Source: Acetobacter lovaniensis (GTDB lineage: Bacteria; Pseudomonadota; Alphaproteobacteria; Acetobacterales; Acetobacteraceae). Taken from it: a DNA stretch of 64,000 nt. The notes under the pieces are model-generated. The model was not told the origin of the DNA. It saw only the letters and a program-made list of their open reading frames with translations, and ran no database searches. This document shows positions 31,217 to 40,570 of this stretch, piece by piece. Positions within the stretch are counted from its first letter, which is position 1, and every line of letters begins with the position of its first letter. Location: NCBI RefSeq assembly GCF_014207635.1, contig NZ_JACHIE010000003.1, forward strand, positions 171,946 to 235,945, read 5' to 3'. The translations under genes were made by a program, and so were the position numbers.

Positions 31217-33352
31217 ATGGATTCGGGAGCAGTTCTTCCTCAGTGGCCACAACAAAAGCAGACCCAGATGACCGCTGAGAAAACAGCTTTCCTACACAGA
31301 CCGGGATGGAAGGGCTGGTTCCTCCAGCTCCCGCCCTCCGTGTTTTCTCCGGGCTGGTTCCTGTTCTGCCTGCGTACGTGGCTGTCTGCCGTACTGGCAC
31401 TGAGCACGGCGTTCTGGCTCCAGCTCTCCTCCCCCGGTACGGCGGCGGTTACGGTCATGATCCTGGCCCAGCCCCTGCGTGGGCAGGTTCTCTCCAAGGC
31501 CCTGTACCGTCTGGCGGGCACTATTATTGGTGCGTTTGTCGCCCTTTTCCTGACCGCCTGCTTTAATCAGGAACGCGGGGTTTTTCTGGGAGGCGTGGCG
31601 CTGTGGCTGACACTCTGCACCATTGTGGGCACGCTGGAGCGCGACTTCCGGGCTTATGCGGCCATGCTCTCGGGCTATACGGTTGCCATTGTGGGGATCA
31701 GCTGCATTGACAACCCGGCAGCTATTTTTGACGTCACGCTCAACCGCGTGTCCTGCATTGTGGTGGGCATTGCCTCCACCGCCGCGATCAATGACATTTT
31801 TGGCTCCCCCACCGCGTTTGAAAAACTGGCCGCCAACCTGCGCCGCACGTCGGACATGGTGCGCCGTATTGCCAAGGATGCACTGGCTGGCCACAGCATT
31901 CCCGACAGCATGACCTGTGCGGGTCTTGCAGGGGAAATTATTGCCCTGACATCGCAGATCTCCTTCGCCAAGACCGAACTGCCCGATGCGCGACTGCGGC
32001 TTGCGGGCGCACGCTCGGCCATGGTGGCCCTGCTGGAAATGCTCTCGTGCAGTCAGGCCATCGCCCTTGTGCTGCGCACGGGCGAGGTTTCGGCCACAGT
32101 GCTCGGGCATATCCGCGATTCCTTTGGTGATGGCACGCCAGTCGACTCCCCCGCACAGGCTGTGCGTGATCTGGAAGACCTTGCGCGTGAGGCGCATAAA
32201 AATGAACTCAGCCTTGGCCCGACGCTGGATGAAGCCTGGCTGATCGAACGCTCCATGGCCCTGCTGTCCGACACGCGCTGGGCGGTGGATGGCATAGATG
32301 CGTTTGAACATGGCCAGCGGGCGCGCACACAGGCCCCCGAACTCAAGATTGAACAGCATGATGACGTAATTGCCGCACTGCTCAACGGCCTGCGCACGCT
32401 TATCGGCTTTTCCGTAGCGGCCGGGCTGTGCATCATTTCCGATATTCCGGCCACGTATTCAGCACTGTCGCAGGTGGCCATTATCCTGACCCTTGCCGCC
32501 ACAACCTACAATGTGCGCGGCTTTGGCATGGGGGCACTGCTGGGCACGCCACTGGCCATTATTGTGGCCGCGGTGCTGAACTTTGGCGTACTCCCCCACG
32601 GGGCGGACATGCCTTTTCTGGCCATGGCCATTATTCCCGTTATTTTTGGCGGCTGCCTGCTACTCATGCACCCCAGAACAGCCACGGTCGGCTTTAACGC
32701 CGGGGTGTTCTTTTTTGTTATTCTGGGGGTCGCTGACCAGCAGAATTACGAGCCATCAGCCTTTATTGACCGCAATGTGCTGTACCTGTTCGCCGCGATC
32801 CTGATCTTTATTTCACTCGTGCTGCTGCTGCCGCCCTCCGCATCCCGCAGGCGGTTCAGGGTAGGCATTACCATCGGGCACGATCTGCTGCTCCAGTTTG
32901 AAGGGCATGGTGAGCAGGCAGGTTCCGCACTGATCAGCCGCCACTACGACCGGCTGTGCCGTATTCTGGAATGGAACCGCTACCTGCCTGCCAACAAGGC
33001 ACGCCAGCGTGTTTTTGCCCGCCTTGCCAGCCTGGATACCCTGAACCTTGAACTGGCCCGCGCACGCCGCCACCTGCAACGCGCCGCCACCATTCCCGCT
33101 ATCCGGCTGGATGCGGAATCCGCCTACCGCGCCACCATTATCTACAATGTGGATGCGGCTCTGGTGCGTATGCGGCACAAAGCCCGCATTCTGCTCGACC
33201 ACGCCATAGCGCTGCCCCACGGGCAGATGGCCACGGCCCTTGCCGCCGTATCCGCCATGGTGGGTGCAATCCGGCTGCTTGAGCACAACCGCTCCGCCCT
33301 GCACCTGTATGACCTGCTGCCCGTGCCGGACCAGCAGTGGAAGGCCCGCTAA
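31217..33352 (+). CDS. FUSC family inner-membrane transporter (AaeB-like)
   Basis: The 711-residue protein has two sets of about six membrane helices separated by a cytosolic region (about residues 175-390), as in AaeB, which exports aromatic acids such as p-hydroxybenzoate. The helix after SVFSPGWFLFCLRTWLSA and the second set starting GLRTLIGFSVAAGL fit FUSC families. It heads a compact cluster with a DUF1656 gene (one base gap) and an HlyD adaptor. The start is uncertain: an ATG at 31268 is also possible. The leader is shared with the divergent yhaO-like gene. Confidence 0.88.
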   Translation: MDSGAVLPQWPQQKQTQMTAEKTAFLHRPGWKGWFLQLPPSVFSPGWFLFCLRTWLSAVLALSTAFWLQLSSPGTAAVTVMILAQPLRGQVLSKALYRLAGTIIGAFVALFLTACFNQERGVFLGGVALWLTLCTIVGTLERDFRAYAAMLSGYTVAIVGISCIDNPAAIFDVTLNRVSCIVVGIASTAAINDIFGSPTAFEKLAANLRRTSDMVRRIAKDALAGHSIPDSMTCAGLAGEIIALTSQISFAKTELPDARLRLAGARSAMVALLEMLSCSQAIALVLRTGEVSATVLGHIRDSFGDGTPVDSPAQAVRDLEDLAREAHKNELSLGPTLDEAWLIERSMALLSDTRWAVDGIDAFEHGQRARTQAPELKIEQHDDVIAALLNGLRTLIGFSVAAGLCIISDIPATYSALSQVAIILTLAATTYNVRGFGMGALLGTPLAIIVAAVLNFGVLPHGADMPFLAMAIIPVIFGGCLLLMHPRTATVGFNAGVFFFVILGVADQQNYEPSAFIDRNVLYLFAAILIFISLVLLLPPSASRRRFRVGITIGHDLLLQFEGHGEQAGSALISRHYDRLCRILEWNRYLPANKARQRVFARLASLDTLNLELARARRHLQRAATIPAIRLDAESAYRATIIYNVDAALVRMRHKARILLDHAIALPHGQMATALAAVSAMVGAIRLLEHNRSALHLYDLLPVPDQQWKAR

Positions 33353-33353
33353 C

Positions 33354-33554
33354 ATGCAGCTTCAACCTGTTCTGGATATTGGCGGCCTGCTGGTGTCGTC
33401 CTTTGTGGTGCATGCGGGGCTGGCCATTGCCACCCTGCTGGCGCTCAACCCGCTTTTGGCCAAGGTGCGCGCCCGCCGTGTGGTGTGGAACCTGCCCCTG
33501 GCCGAATTTGGCATTCTGATCTGCCTTCTCGGCCTTTACACCATCCTTCTGTGA
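33354..33554 (+). CDS. DUF1656 small membrane protein (AaeX-like)
   Basis: The 66-residue protein has two hydrophobic helices (LLVSSFVVHAGLAIATLLAL and FGILICLLGLYTILL) around a short basic loop (KVRARRVVW), as in AaeX/DUF1656 proteins that sit between aaeB and aaeA. Its role in the pump is not known. It starts one base after the FUSC stop. Confidence 0.85.
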   Translation: MQLQPVLDIGGLLVSSFVVHAGLAIATLLALNPLLAKVRARRVVWNLPLAEFGILICLLGLYTILL

Positions 33555-33569
33555 AAGGGCTTTTCCACC

Positions 33570-34532
33570 GTGTTTGAACGCGCGCGCCGCCTCCTGCAAT
33601 TTGTGACGACCGGCATTATTCTGGCCATTGCTGCCGTGGTCTGCTTTGTCCTGTGGGATTACTACACCGCCGCCCCGTGGACCCGTAACGGACAGGTACG
33701 CGTACAGGTGGCCGATATTGCGCCGCGTGTTTCGGGGCAGATCATAGACATAAAGGTGCGCGACAACCAGTTTGTCCATGCAGGCGATGTTCTGTACGAT
33801 ATTGACCCTTTCGACTTCAAGGTGGCTGTGGCCTCCGCCACCGCTCTGGTTAATGAGCGGCAGGCGGATATGGTGCTCAAAAACGCGCAGGAAAACCGGC
33901 GCAACAACCTGACCGACGCCGCTGCCTCCCGCGAGGAAAAACAGGTGTTCCAGGCCACGGCGGAAGTTGCCAGAGCGCAGTATGCCTCTGCCATGGCGGC
34001 TCTTTCGCAGGCCAATATCAACCTTGACCGAACCCATGTGCGCAGCACCGTAACCGGCTACGTCAACAACCTGATCATGCGAGTGGGGGACTATGCCACC
34101 GCGGCCAAGGCGAACGTTCAGGTCATTGATGCCTCCTCCTACTGGGTGGACGGATATTTTGAGGAAACCAAAATCCGCTCCATCCATATCGGTGACCGCG
34201 CCCGACTGGACCTTATGGGCTACCGCCAGCCCATGTGGGGGCATATCACCAGCATTACGCGCGGGATTGCCACCCCCAATGCAACGCCTTCCACACAGGG
34301 CCTGCCATCGGTTGACCCGGTCTATACATGGGTGCGGCTGGCGCAGCGTATTCCCGTTCGGGTACAGATCGACAGCATTCCCCCCGGCACCCAGCTTGCC
34401 GCGGGCATGACCACCACAGTCACCATTGTTGGCAGCAAGGGCAAACGCGCCCATGATTCGCTGGCCGAAGCACTGGACAGGCTGCATGACGCCCTTATGG
34501 GCGGCACAGGCGGGAACGGCGCCCGGCATTAG
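33570..34532 (+). CDS. HlyD-family periplasmic adaptor (AaeA-like)
   Basis: The 320-residue protein has one N-terminal membrane helix (LLQFVTTGIILAIAAVVCFV) and the lipoyl/barrel-sandwich hybrid pattern (VRVQVADIAPRVSGQI; VRSTVTGYVNNLIMRVGDY) with an alpha-hairpin rich in Ala and Gln. It would link the FUSC pump to an outer-membrane channel. It starts at GTG 15 bases after the DUF1656 gene. Confidence 0.9.
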   Translation: MFERARRLLQFVTTGIILAIAAVVCFVLWDYYTAAPWTRNGQVRVQVADIAPRVSGQIIDIKVRDNQFVHAGDVLYDIDPFDFKVAVASATALVNERQADMVLKNAQENRRNNLTDAAASREEKQVFQATAEVARAQYASAMAALSQANINLDRTHVRSTVTGYVNNLIMRVGDYATAAKANVQVIDASSYWVDGYFEETKIRSIHIGDRARLDLMGYRQPMWGHITSITRGIATPNATPSTQGLPSVDPVYTWVRLAQRIPVRVQIDSIPPGTQLAAGMTTTVTIVGSKGKRAHDSLAEALDRLHDALMGGTGGNGARH

Positions 34533-34577
34533 GATAGAGTATGGACGCCCGCCCCCCATGCTGGCACAAATGCAGGC

Positions 34578-35348
34578 ATGCACCATTCCCTTGCCCTGCC
34601 CCGCCGTACTGCCGTGTTCTGCGCCCTTGCCCTGTGCCTGAGCGCGGGTGCACAGGCGCGGACCATACCCGGCCAGCGCGTACAGGTCAGTGCTCCCTGC
34701 CTGAGCAGCCTGCATGTTGTGACCGACAACACCCTGTCTGACAGAGTGGACATTCCGGGGGCATGGCCCACAGGCCTGCAGAGTTCCACCGCAGCGGATG
34801 GCACCATAACACTGACACAGGCGGGCTGTGCGAGCGGGCAGAACCTTGAACTGCACACACCATCAGCCATGCCGCTGGCCATAGACAGCCCGCAGGCAAC
34901 CCGTATTGTTATTGATGACCGCAAAGGCTCCATGTCCATCCAGTCCGGCTCGGGAGGGATTGAGCTGGGCCGGACCGGGTCGATTGATCTGGCATCGGAC
35001 GCCTCGGGGCCTATCCGTATTGACTCACTGGCAGGCTCGGCGCGCCTGCGCTCCACCACCTCCGCCCCCATTACCATCCGCCAGATCAATGCTCCGGCTC
35101 TGGCCGTCTATCTTGCCGGTACAGCCAGCCTGAGTGCGCCTGCGGGAACACTCAAGGCGCTGGACATCAACAACGCTGGCAAGGGCAATGCCAGTTTTGG
35201 CGGCACAACAGGTGTTGCAGCCCTGCATGTGCAGGGGAGTGGCAACATCAGTGTCCACAAAGCCACCGGCACCGTGGCAACGGAGCGCGATGGCAAAGGG
35301 CGGATTGACATCAACTTACCCGATGCCTCCCCCGCGCAGCAGAACTAG
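34578..35348 (+). CDS. Secreted beta-repeat protein of unknown function
   Basis: The 256-residue protein has a signal peptide (TAVFCALALCLSAGAQA) followed by a repetitive Ser/Gly/Thr-rich body, where segments such as IELGRTGSIDLASDASGPI and ISVHKATGTVATERDG suggest stacked beta strands. It recalls the head-domain beta-helix of DUF2807-type proteins, but I would not assign it firmly. It lies between the HlyD adaptor and an RND permease, all on one strand, which is unusual for an efflux operon. Confidence 0.7.
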   Translation: MHHSLALPRRTAVFCALALCLSAGAQARTIPGQRVQVSAPCLSSLHVVTDNTLSDRVDIPGAWPTGLQSSTAADGTITLTQAGCASGQNLELHTPSAMPLAIDSPQATRIVIDDRKGSMSIQSGSGGIELGRTGSIDLASDASGPIRIDSLAGSARLRSTTSAPITIRQINAPALAVYLAGTASLSAPAGTLKALDINNAGKGNASFGGTTGVAALHVQGSGNISVHKATGTVATERDGKGRIDINLPDASPAQQN

Positions 35349-35406
35349 TACAGCCGGGTAGTAGACACACACCTGACTACCCCGCACAGCCAGAGGAGCC
35401 CTGCCG

Positions 35407-38400
35407 GTGTCTTTCAGTCGGCTGTTCATCATGCGCCCCGTTGGCACAACCCTTATGGCGGTTGCCTTTATGGTGGCGGGTCTTTTTGCCTACCGCGCCA
35501 TGCCGGTGGCGGACCTGCCCAATATTTCCGTGCCGGTCATTTACGTTATCGCCACGCAGCCCGGCAGTTCACCCCAGCAACTCGCCAGTGCGGTCACCAC
35601 CCCGCTGGAACGCAGGCTTGGCCAGATTGCAGGCGTCAGCAGCATGCGCTCGGACACAACGGATTCCAGCGCGTTCATCCTGCTGTTCTTTGACAATAAC
35701 CGAGACATCAATGGTGCCGCGCGGGACGTGGAGGCCGCCCTGCGCGCGGCAAGGGCGGACATGCCTCATACGCTGCTCGACCAGCCCCAGTATTACAAGG
35801 CCAATCCATCGGACAGCCCGATCATGATTGCGGCCCTTACATCGACCACACGCAATGCCACCGCCCTGCGGGATCTGGGGGAAACACATCTCAAACCCAT
35901 GCTGGCCGGGGTCAAGGGGGTTGGCTGGGTGGATGTTGTAGGCTCGGACAAGCCCGCCATCCGTGTGGAGGTCAACCCCCAACTCCTCTACCAGTACGGG
36001 ATCGGGTTTGAGGATGTGCGCTCGGCCCTTGCCTCGGCCAACGCCAATACGCCCAAAGGGTTCATAGAAACCGGGGGCCAGCGGCTGACACTCCAGACCA
36101 ATGATCAGGCCCACAGCCCCGAGCAGTACCGTGATCTCGTGATCGGTTACCGCAATAACCGGCCCGTGCGGCTGAGCAGCGTGGCGACCGTGCGCTCCGG
36201 CCCGCAGAATGAGCGCACGGCCGGGTGGTACAACAGGCAGCCCGCCGTGCTGGCCATTATCCGCGCACAGCCGGGCACCAATGTTATTGAAGTCACCGAT
36301 GCCATTCGCGCGCGCGCGGCCCTCCTGCGCAATGCCCTGCCTGCGGATGTTGCCTTTACGCTGGTCTCGGACCGTTCCATTTCCATCCGTGGAGCCCTTG
36401 AGGACACGCAGGAAACCCTGCTCGGTTCCGTCCTGCTCGTGGTGCTGGTGGTGCTGGCGTTTTTGCGGAGCTGGCGCTCCACCTTTATTCCCGCCGTTAC
36501 GGTGCCGGTCTCGCTCGCGGGGTCTCTGGCCTTCATGCACCTGCTGGGCTTCTCGCTTGATACGCTCTCCCTCATGGCGCTGACCATCGCCACCGGTTTT
36601 GTGGTGGATGACGCCATTGTGGTGGTGGAAAATATTGCCCGCCACATGGAAGAAGGCATGGAGCGCATGCAGGCCACCATGCTCGGTGCGCAGGAAATTG
36701 GTTTTACCATTCTGTCCATCACCATTTCCCTGATCGCGGTGTTTCTGCCCCTGCTGCTGATGGGAGGCATTGCGGGCAAGATTTTTTTTGAATTCGCCAT
36801 GACCCTGACCATCGCCGTCTCGGTCTCGTTCTTTCTGGCGGTCTCGCTCACGCCCATGATGTGCGCACGGTTTCTGGACGTGCATCCGGGCCCGCAGGCT
36901 CCCGTGCGGGCATCCTCCAACCCGTTCGTGCGGGTGGCCCATATGCTGGCCGATGCCACGGACCTCGCCATGGCAGGGATGATACGGCTCTACCGTTCCA
37001 CGCTGGATGTGGCCCTGCGCCATCCGTGGCTGACGCTGCTCTCGCTCCCGCTCAGCTTTGTGGCAACCATCGGGCTGGTCTTCATCATCCCCAAAACCGT
37101 TCTGCCCGCAGAAGATATAGCCTTTTTACAAGGGTATCTGAGCGTGGACCAGACGTCCTCCTTTTCTGCCATGTCCGCCAAGACCCGCAAGGTGCTTGAT
37201 GCCATGCAGGCCGCTCCGGGGGTGGAAGGTGTACTCGGCTTTACGGGCGAAGATGCCGCGAACGAAGCGGAGGTCTATGCCCAGCTCAGGCCCAAAAACC
37301 AGCGTACGCAAACGCCGGAAGCCATTGCCAGCACCATACAGCAGAGCGTGCGCGCCATACCGGGGCTTACGGCCAGTATCTCCAACGCGGGCGATATTAA
37401 CGGCGGTGGCCAGCGTGTGCATGAAGGCGCTTACAGTTTTGTCTTCCGCAGTGAAAACGAAGCCGATATTGACCAGTGGGTGCCCCGCATAACCGAAGCC
37501 CTGCGCAACAGTGCGGTCTTAAGCGGAGTCAGCAGCCATACGGTTGGGCATGGCATGGCGCTGCATGTACGGATCAACCGGGACAATGCCGCCCGCTACC
37601 AGATTACTCCCCAGCTTATTGGCAATGCCCTTTACGATGCATATGGCCAGCGCACGGCATCCAGCATTTCCACCCCGCTCACCACTTATTACGTGATCAT
37701 GGAGGTGCAAAAGCAGTTCCGTGACAACCCGGAAATGCTGAAAACCCTGTGGGTATCCGCCGCAGGTGGCACGGCCTCGGGGGCTGTGGCCTCCAACACC
37801 ATACGGGTCCGCAAACCAGCCGACACCCCTGCCGCACGCAGCGACAGCCTTTCCGAGCAGTCCTTCCGCAACGCCATCGCCAACCGGCTGGCGGGGGGCG
37901 GGGCCGGAGCTTCCAGCGGTTCCGCCGTTTCCGCGACATCCGAGACCATGGTACCCCTGCCCACGGTTGCCCGCATAGCCAGCGCCCCCACTCCACTACA
38001 GGTCAGCCACGAAAACGGTTTTGTCTCTGGCGCGCTCTCCTTCGACCTTGCAGCCGGTCACTCGCTGAGCGAGGCCGAGGCCGAAATCCGCCAGACCATG
38101 CGTAACCTGCATGCCCCCGAAAGCCTGAAAGGTGATTTTTCGGGCGAGGCAGGAGATCTGCACAAGGACCTGGTGAACGAAGCTCTGGTGTTTGTCGCAG
38201 CCATCGCCACCATGTACATCACACTGGGTATTCTGTACGAAAGCTACATCCAGCCGCTGACCATTCTTTCCACCCTGCCCTCGGCCGCCTTTGGGGCCGT
38301 ACTCATGCTCTGGCTCTGCGGGCAGCCGTTCTCGCTGATCAGCATGATTGCGGTCATCATGCTGGTCGGCATTGTGAAAAAGAACGCCATCTTGATGATC

Positions 38401-38742
38401 GACTTTGCCCTGCATGCCGAGCGGACCCAGAACCTCCCCCCGCATGAGGCCATAAGAACAGCCTGCCTGACCCGCTTCCGCCCCATTCTCATGACCACCA
38501 TGGCCGCAGCCTTTGCCGCTATCCCCATGATTGCAGGACACGGCTACGGGGCGGAATTGCGCCTGCCCCTCGGGGTTGCCATTCTGGGGGGGCTGGCCAC
38601 CAGCCAGTTGCTCACCCTGTATTCCACTCCTGTTGTGTATCTGCTCATGCACCGGCTGGCGGCTTTTGCACACAAAGCTGCTGCGTGGCTCCGGTTCAGA
38701 CTGGCAGGGTGGGCAGGCACACGCCCCAAGACTGCGCCATAA
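35407..38742 (+). CDS. RND efflux permease (HAE1/AcrB-like)
   Basis: The 1111-residue protein has the RND architecture: twelve helices, two large periplasmic loops, and the TM4 proton-relay motif ATGFVVDDAIVVVENIARHM. It starts MSFSRLFIMRPVGTTLM with a GTG start eight bases after GAGGAG. Near residues 800-850 it has a Gly/Ser/Ala-rich insert (RLAGGGAGASSGSAVSATSE) not usual for the family. It would pump drugs or lipophilic compounds outward by proton antiport, but no outer-membrane channel or second adaptor gene accompanies it here. Confidence 0.9.
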   Translation: MSFSRLFIMRPVGTTLMAVAFMVAGLFAYRAMPVADLPNISVPVIYVIATQPGSSPQQLASAVTTPLERRLGQIAGVSSMRSDTTDSSAFILLFFDNNRDINGAARDVEAALRAARADMPHTLLDQPQYYKANPSDSPIMIAALTSTTRNATALRDLGETHLKPMLAGVKGVGWVDVVGSDKPAIRVEVNPQLLYQYGIGFEDVRSALASANANTPKGFIETGGQRLTLQTNDQAHSPEQYRDLVIGYRNNRPVRLSSVATVRSGPQNERTAGWYNRQPAVLAIIRAQPGTNVIEVTDAIRARAALLRNALPADVAFTLVSDRSISIRGALEDTQETLLGSVLLVVLVVLAFLRSWRSTFIPAVTVPVSLAGSLAFMHLLGFSLDTLSLMALTIATGFVVDDAIVVVENIARHMEEGMERMQATMLGAQEIGFTILSITISLIAVFLPLLLMGGIAGKIFFEFAMTLTIAVSVSFFLAVSLTPMMCARFLDVHPGPQAPVRASSNPFVRVAHMLADATDLAMAGMIRLYRSTLDVALRHPWLTLLSLPLSFVATIGLVFIIPKTVLPAEDIAFLQGYLSVDQTSSFSAMSAKTRKVLDAMQAAPGVEGVLGFTGEDAANEAEVYAQLRPKNQRTQTPEAIASTIQQSVRAIPGLTASISNAGDINGGGQRVHEGAYSFVFRSENEADIDQWVPRITEALRNSAVLSGVSSHTVGHGMALHVRINRDNAARYQITPQLIGNALYDAYGQRTASSISTPLTTYYVIMEVQKQFRDNPEMLKTLWVSAAGGTASGAVASNTIRVRKPADTPAARSDSLSEQSFRNAIANRLAGGGAGASSGSAVSATSETMVPLPTVARIASAPTPLQVSHENGFVSGALSFDLAAGHSLSEAEAEIRQTMRNLHAPESLKGDFSGEAGDLHKDLVNEALVFVAAIATMYITLGILYESYIQPLTILSTLPSAAFGAVLMLWLCGQPFSLISMIAVIMLVGIVKKNAILMIDFALHAERTQNLPPHEAIRTACLTRFRPILMTTMAAAFAAIPMIAGHGYGAELRLPLGVAILGGLATSQLLTLYSTPVVYLLMHRLAAFAHKAAAWLRFRLAGWAGTRPKTAP

Positions 38743-38824
38743 CACGGCGGACTTGCATGGCATTTCTGCTCAAAAGCTTTTAAAACACCGTTCGCACAAT
38801 CGTTTTACCAAGGAAATTCCCGTT

Positions 38825-39061
38825 ATGTCCGATGCAATGCCTGACCGCCTTTCCGTCAACCCCAACAGCGCGTTCTATAACGAAGCCCTGCTTGAACGCG
38901 GCGTTGGCGTGCGGTTCAAAGGCGTGGAAAAAACCAATGTTGAAGAATACTGCGTCAGCGAAGGCTGGGTGCGGATCGCTGTTGGCAAAACAGTAGACCG
39001 TCATGGAAACCCCCTGACCATGAAGCTGAATGGCCCGGTTGAGGTCTGGCTTAAGGACTGA
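38825..39061 (+). CDS. DUF3297 family protein
   Basis: The 78-residue protein, after an AAGGAA site, begins MSDAMPDRLSVNPNSAFYN and has VGVRFKGVEKTNVEEYCVSE, characteristic of DUF3297. This small family is of unknown function and usually cytosolic. It is followed by two palindromes and the sqr gene. Confidence 0.86.
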   Translation: MSDAMPDRLSVNPNSAFYNEALLERGVGVRFKGVEKTNVEEYCVSEGWVRIAVGKTVDRHGNPLTMKLNGPVEVWLKD

Positions 39062-39080
39062 CCTGCCTTCAGCACATGAC

Positions 39081-39117
39081 ACACCGACAATTAAATACTT
39101 TATTTAATTGTCGGTGT
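39081..39117 (+). promoter_or_regulatory. 17-bp perfect inverted repeat (operator or terminator) before sqr
   Basis: ACACCGACAATTAAATA, a CTT spacer, then TATTTAATTGTCGGTGT: a perfect dyad of 17 bp on each side. It could be the intrinsic terminator of the DUF3297 gene, or an operator for a regulator of sqr. The T-run afterwards is short (TTT), so both readings remain open. Confidence 0.65.
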
Positions 39118-39119
39118 TT

Positions 39120-39142
39120 GGAATAGTGTCACACACTATTCC
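39120..39142 (+). promoter_or_regulatory. 10-bp perfect inverted repeat before sqr
   Basis: GGAATAGTGT, CAC, ACACTATTCC: a second perfect dyad, two bases after the first and 27 bases before sqr. It contains GAAT and ATTC half-sites. Sulfide-sensing ArsR-type repressors (SqrR, BigR) bind AT-rich dyads at such places, but no regulator gene is here and the spacing differs from the SqrR site. Confidence 0.55.
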
Positions 39143-39169
39143 AGAGCAGACCAGAAGGAACACCATGTC

Positions 39170-40429
39170 ATGACCCAGACAGCCCCGCACACGGGAGCCG
39201 ATATCAGGCACACTATTGTTATTGTTGGCGGTGGGTCCGCTGGCATTGCGGTTGCAGCCCGCCTGCTACGCGCACGTCCTACACTGGATGTCGCCATTAT
39301 TGACCCTGCCACAACCCACGCCTACCAGCCCGGCTGGACACTGGTTGGCGCCGGAGTCATGAAGCTGCGTGACACACTGGAACAGGAAGGTGGTCTTATT
39401 CCCAAAGGCTGCACCTGGCTGCGGGCAGCCGTGAGCACCTTTGAGCCCGAGAGCAACACCCTGACCCTGACGGACGGACGCACTGTCGCCTATGACCGCA
39501 TGATTGTCTGCCCGGGCTTACAGCTTGACTGGGACAAGATTGAAGGCCTGAGCGAAACACTGGGCCGTAATGGCGTATGCTCCAACTATTCCAAAGATAC
39601 GGTGGAATATACATGGACCTGCATCCAGTCCATGGCCGGGGGTACAGCCCTGTTTACCCAGCCACCCATGCCGATCAAATGCGCGGGGGCTCCGCAAAAA
39701 ATTGCCTATCTTGCCGCCGATCACTGGCGCAAGCAGGGAACACTGAACCGTACCAATGTAGATTTCTGCCTTGCGGGCGATGTCCTGTTCGGCGTGCCCT
39801 ATTTCCGCCCTGCCCTGCAGCAGGCCGTGGATTATTACGGCATCAACCTCCATTACAAACAGAATCTGATTGCCGTAAACGGCCCCGAACGCAAGGCGAC
39901 CTTTGCAGTCACCGGCCCTGATGGCACAGTCACTAAAATTGTGCGGGAGTTTGACATGCTCCACGTAACCCCGCCCCAGAGTGCTCCTGACTTCGTTAAA
40001 AAAAGTCCGCTGGCCGATGCCGCTGGCTGGCTGGATGTCAACGCGACAACGCTCCAGCACGCCCAATATCCTTTCATCTTTGGTATTGGCGATGTCACGA
40101 ACACCTCCAACGCCAAAACCATGGCCGCCGCACGCGCGCAAGCCCCTGTGGTCGTCAGCAATGTTCTGGCGTCTCTGGATAGTCGCCCACTGAGCGAGCA
40201 ATATGACGGGTACGGCGCATGCCCGCTGACCGTGGCTTACGGCAAGATCGTGCTGGCTGAATTCCTGTACGGTGGCAAGCCTGCTCCGAGCTTCCCCTAC
40301 GACCAGCGTAAGCCCAGCCGGTTTGCATGGTTCCTCAAAACCACCGTATTCCCCCATGTTTACTGGGACATGATGCTCAAGGGCCGCGACATTGAAATGC
40401 CGCACCACCCGGAATGGTCCAGGGACTGA
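39170..40429 (+). CDS. sqr: Sulfide:quinone oxidoreductase, human-like type
   Basis: The 419-residue flavoprotein has an N-terminal FAD motif (VGGGSAGIAVAARL, residues 19-32). PIKCAGAPQK holds Cys171 and ACPLTVAYGK holds Cys351, and both segments match the active-site cysteines of human SQR (IKCAGAPQK and CPL); a further Cys137 lies in GVCSNYS. SQR oxidises sulfide and feeds electrons to ubiquinone at the inner membrane. No persulfide dioxygenase or rhodanese is adjacent. A bidirectional terminator follows. Confidence 0.92.
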   Translation: MTQTAPHTGADIRHTIVIVGGGSAGIAVAARLLRARPTLDVAIIDPATTHAYQPGWTLVGAGVMKLRDTLEQEGGLIPKGCTWLRAAVSTFEPESNTLTLTDGRTVAYDRMIVCPGLQLDWDKIEGLSETLGRNGVCSNYSKDTVEYTWTCIQSMAGGTALFTQPPMPIKCAGAPQKIAYLAADHWRKQGTLNRTNVDFCLAGDVLFGVPYFRPALQQAVDYYGINLHYKQNLIAVNGPERKATFAVTGPDGTVTKIVREFDMLHVTPPQSAPDFVKKSPLADAAGWLDVNATTLQHAQYPFIFGIGDVTNTSNAKTMAAARAQAPVVVSNVLASLDSRPLSEQYDGYGACPLTVAYGKIVLAEFLYGGKPAPSFPYDQRKPSRFAWFLKTTVFPHVYWDMMLKGRDIEMPHHPEWSRD

Positions 40430-40493
40430 TCCTCATCTCTCCCCCTGCCCCACCGGGTTCAGCCCGTGCGGCAGGGAGTGTGAATAAGCCCAT

Positions 40494-40527
40494 AAAAAAA
40501 CCTCCCCAGTTACGGGGAGGTTTTTTT
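40494..40527. terminator. Bidirectional Rho-independent terminator
   Basis: AAAAAAACCTCCCC, loop AGTTAC, GGGGAGGTTTTTTT: a symmetric stem that can stop transcription from sqr and from the convergent hpnN. Confidence 0.95.
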
Positions 40528-40570
40528 ATGCTCAGGGACAACTGCCGTATGTGGCCGAAGTGTCTCTGGC

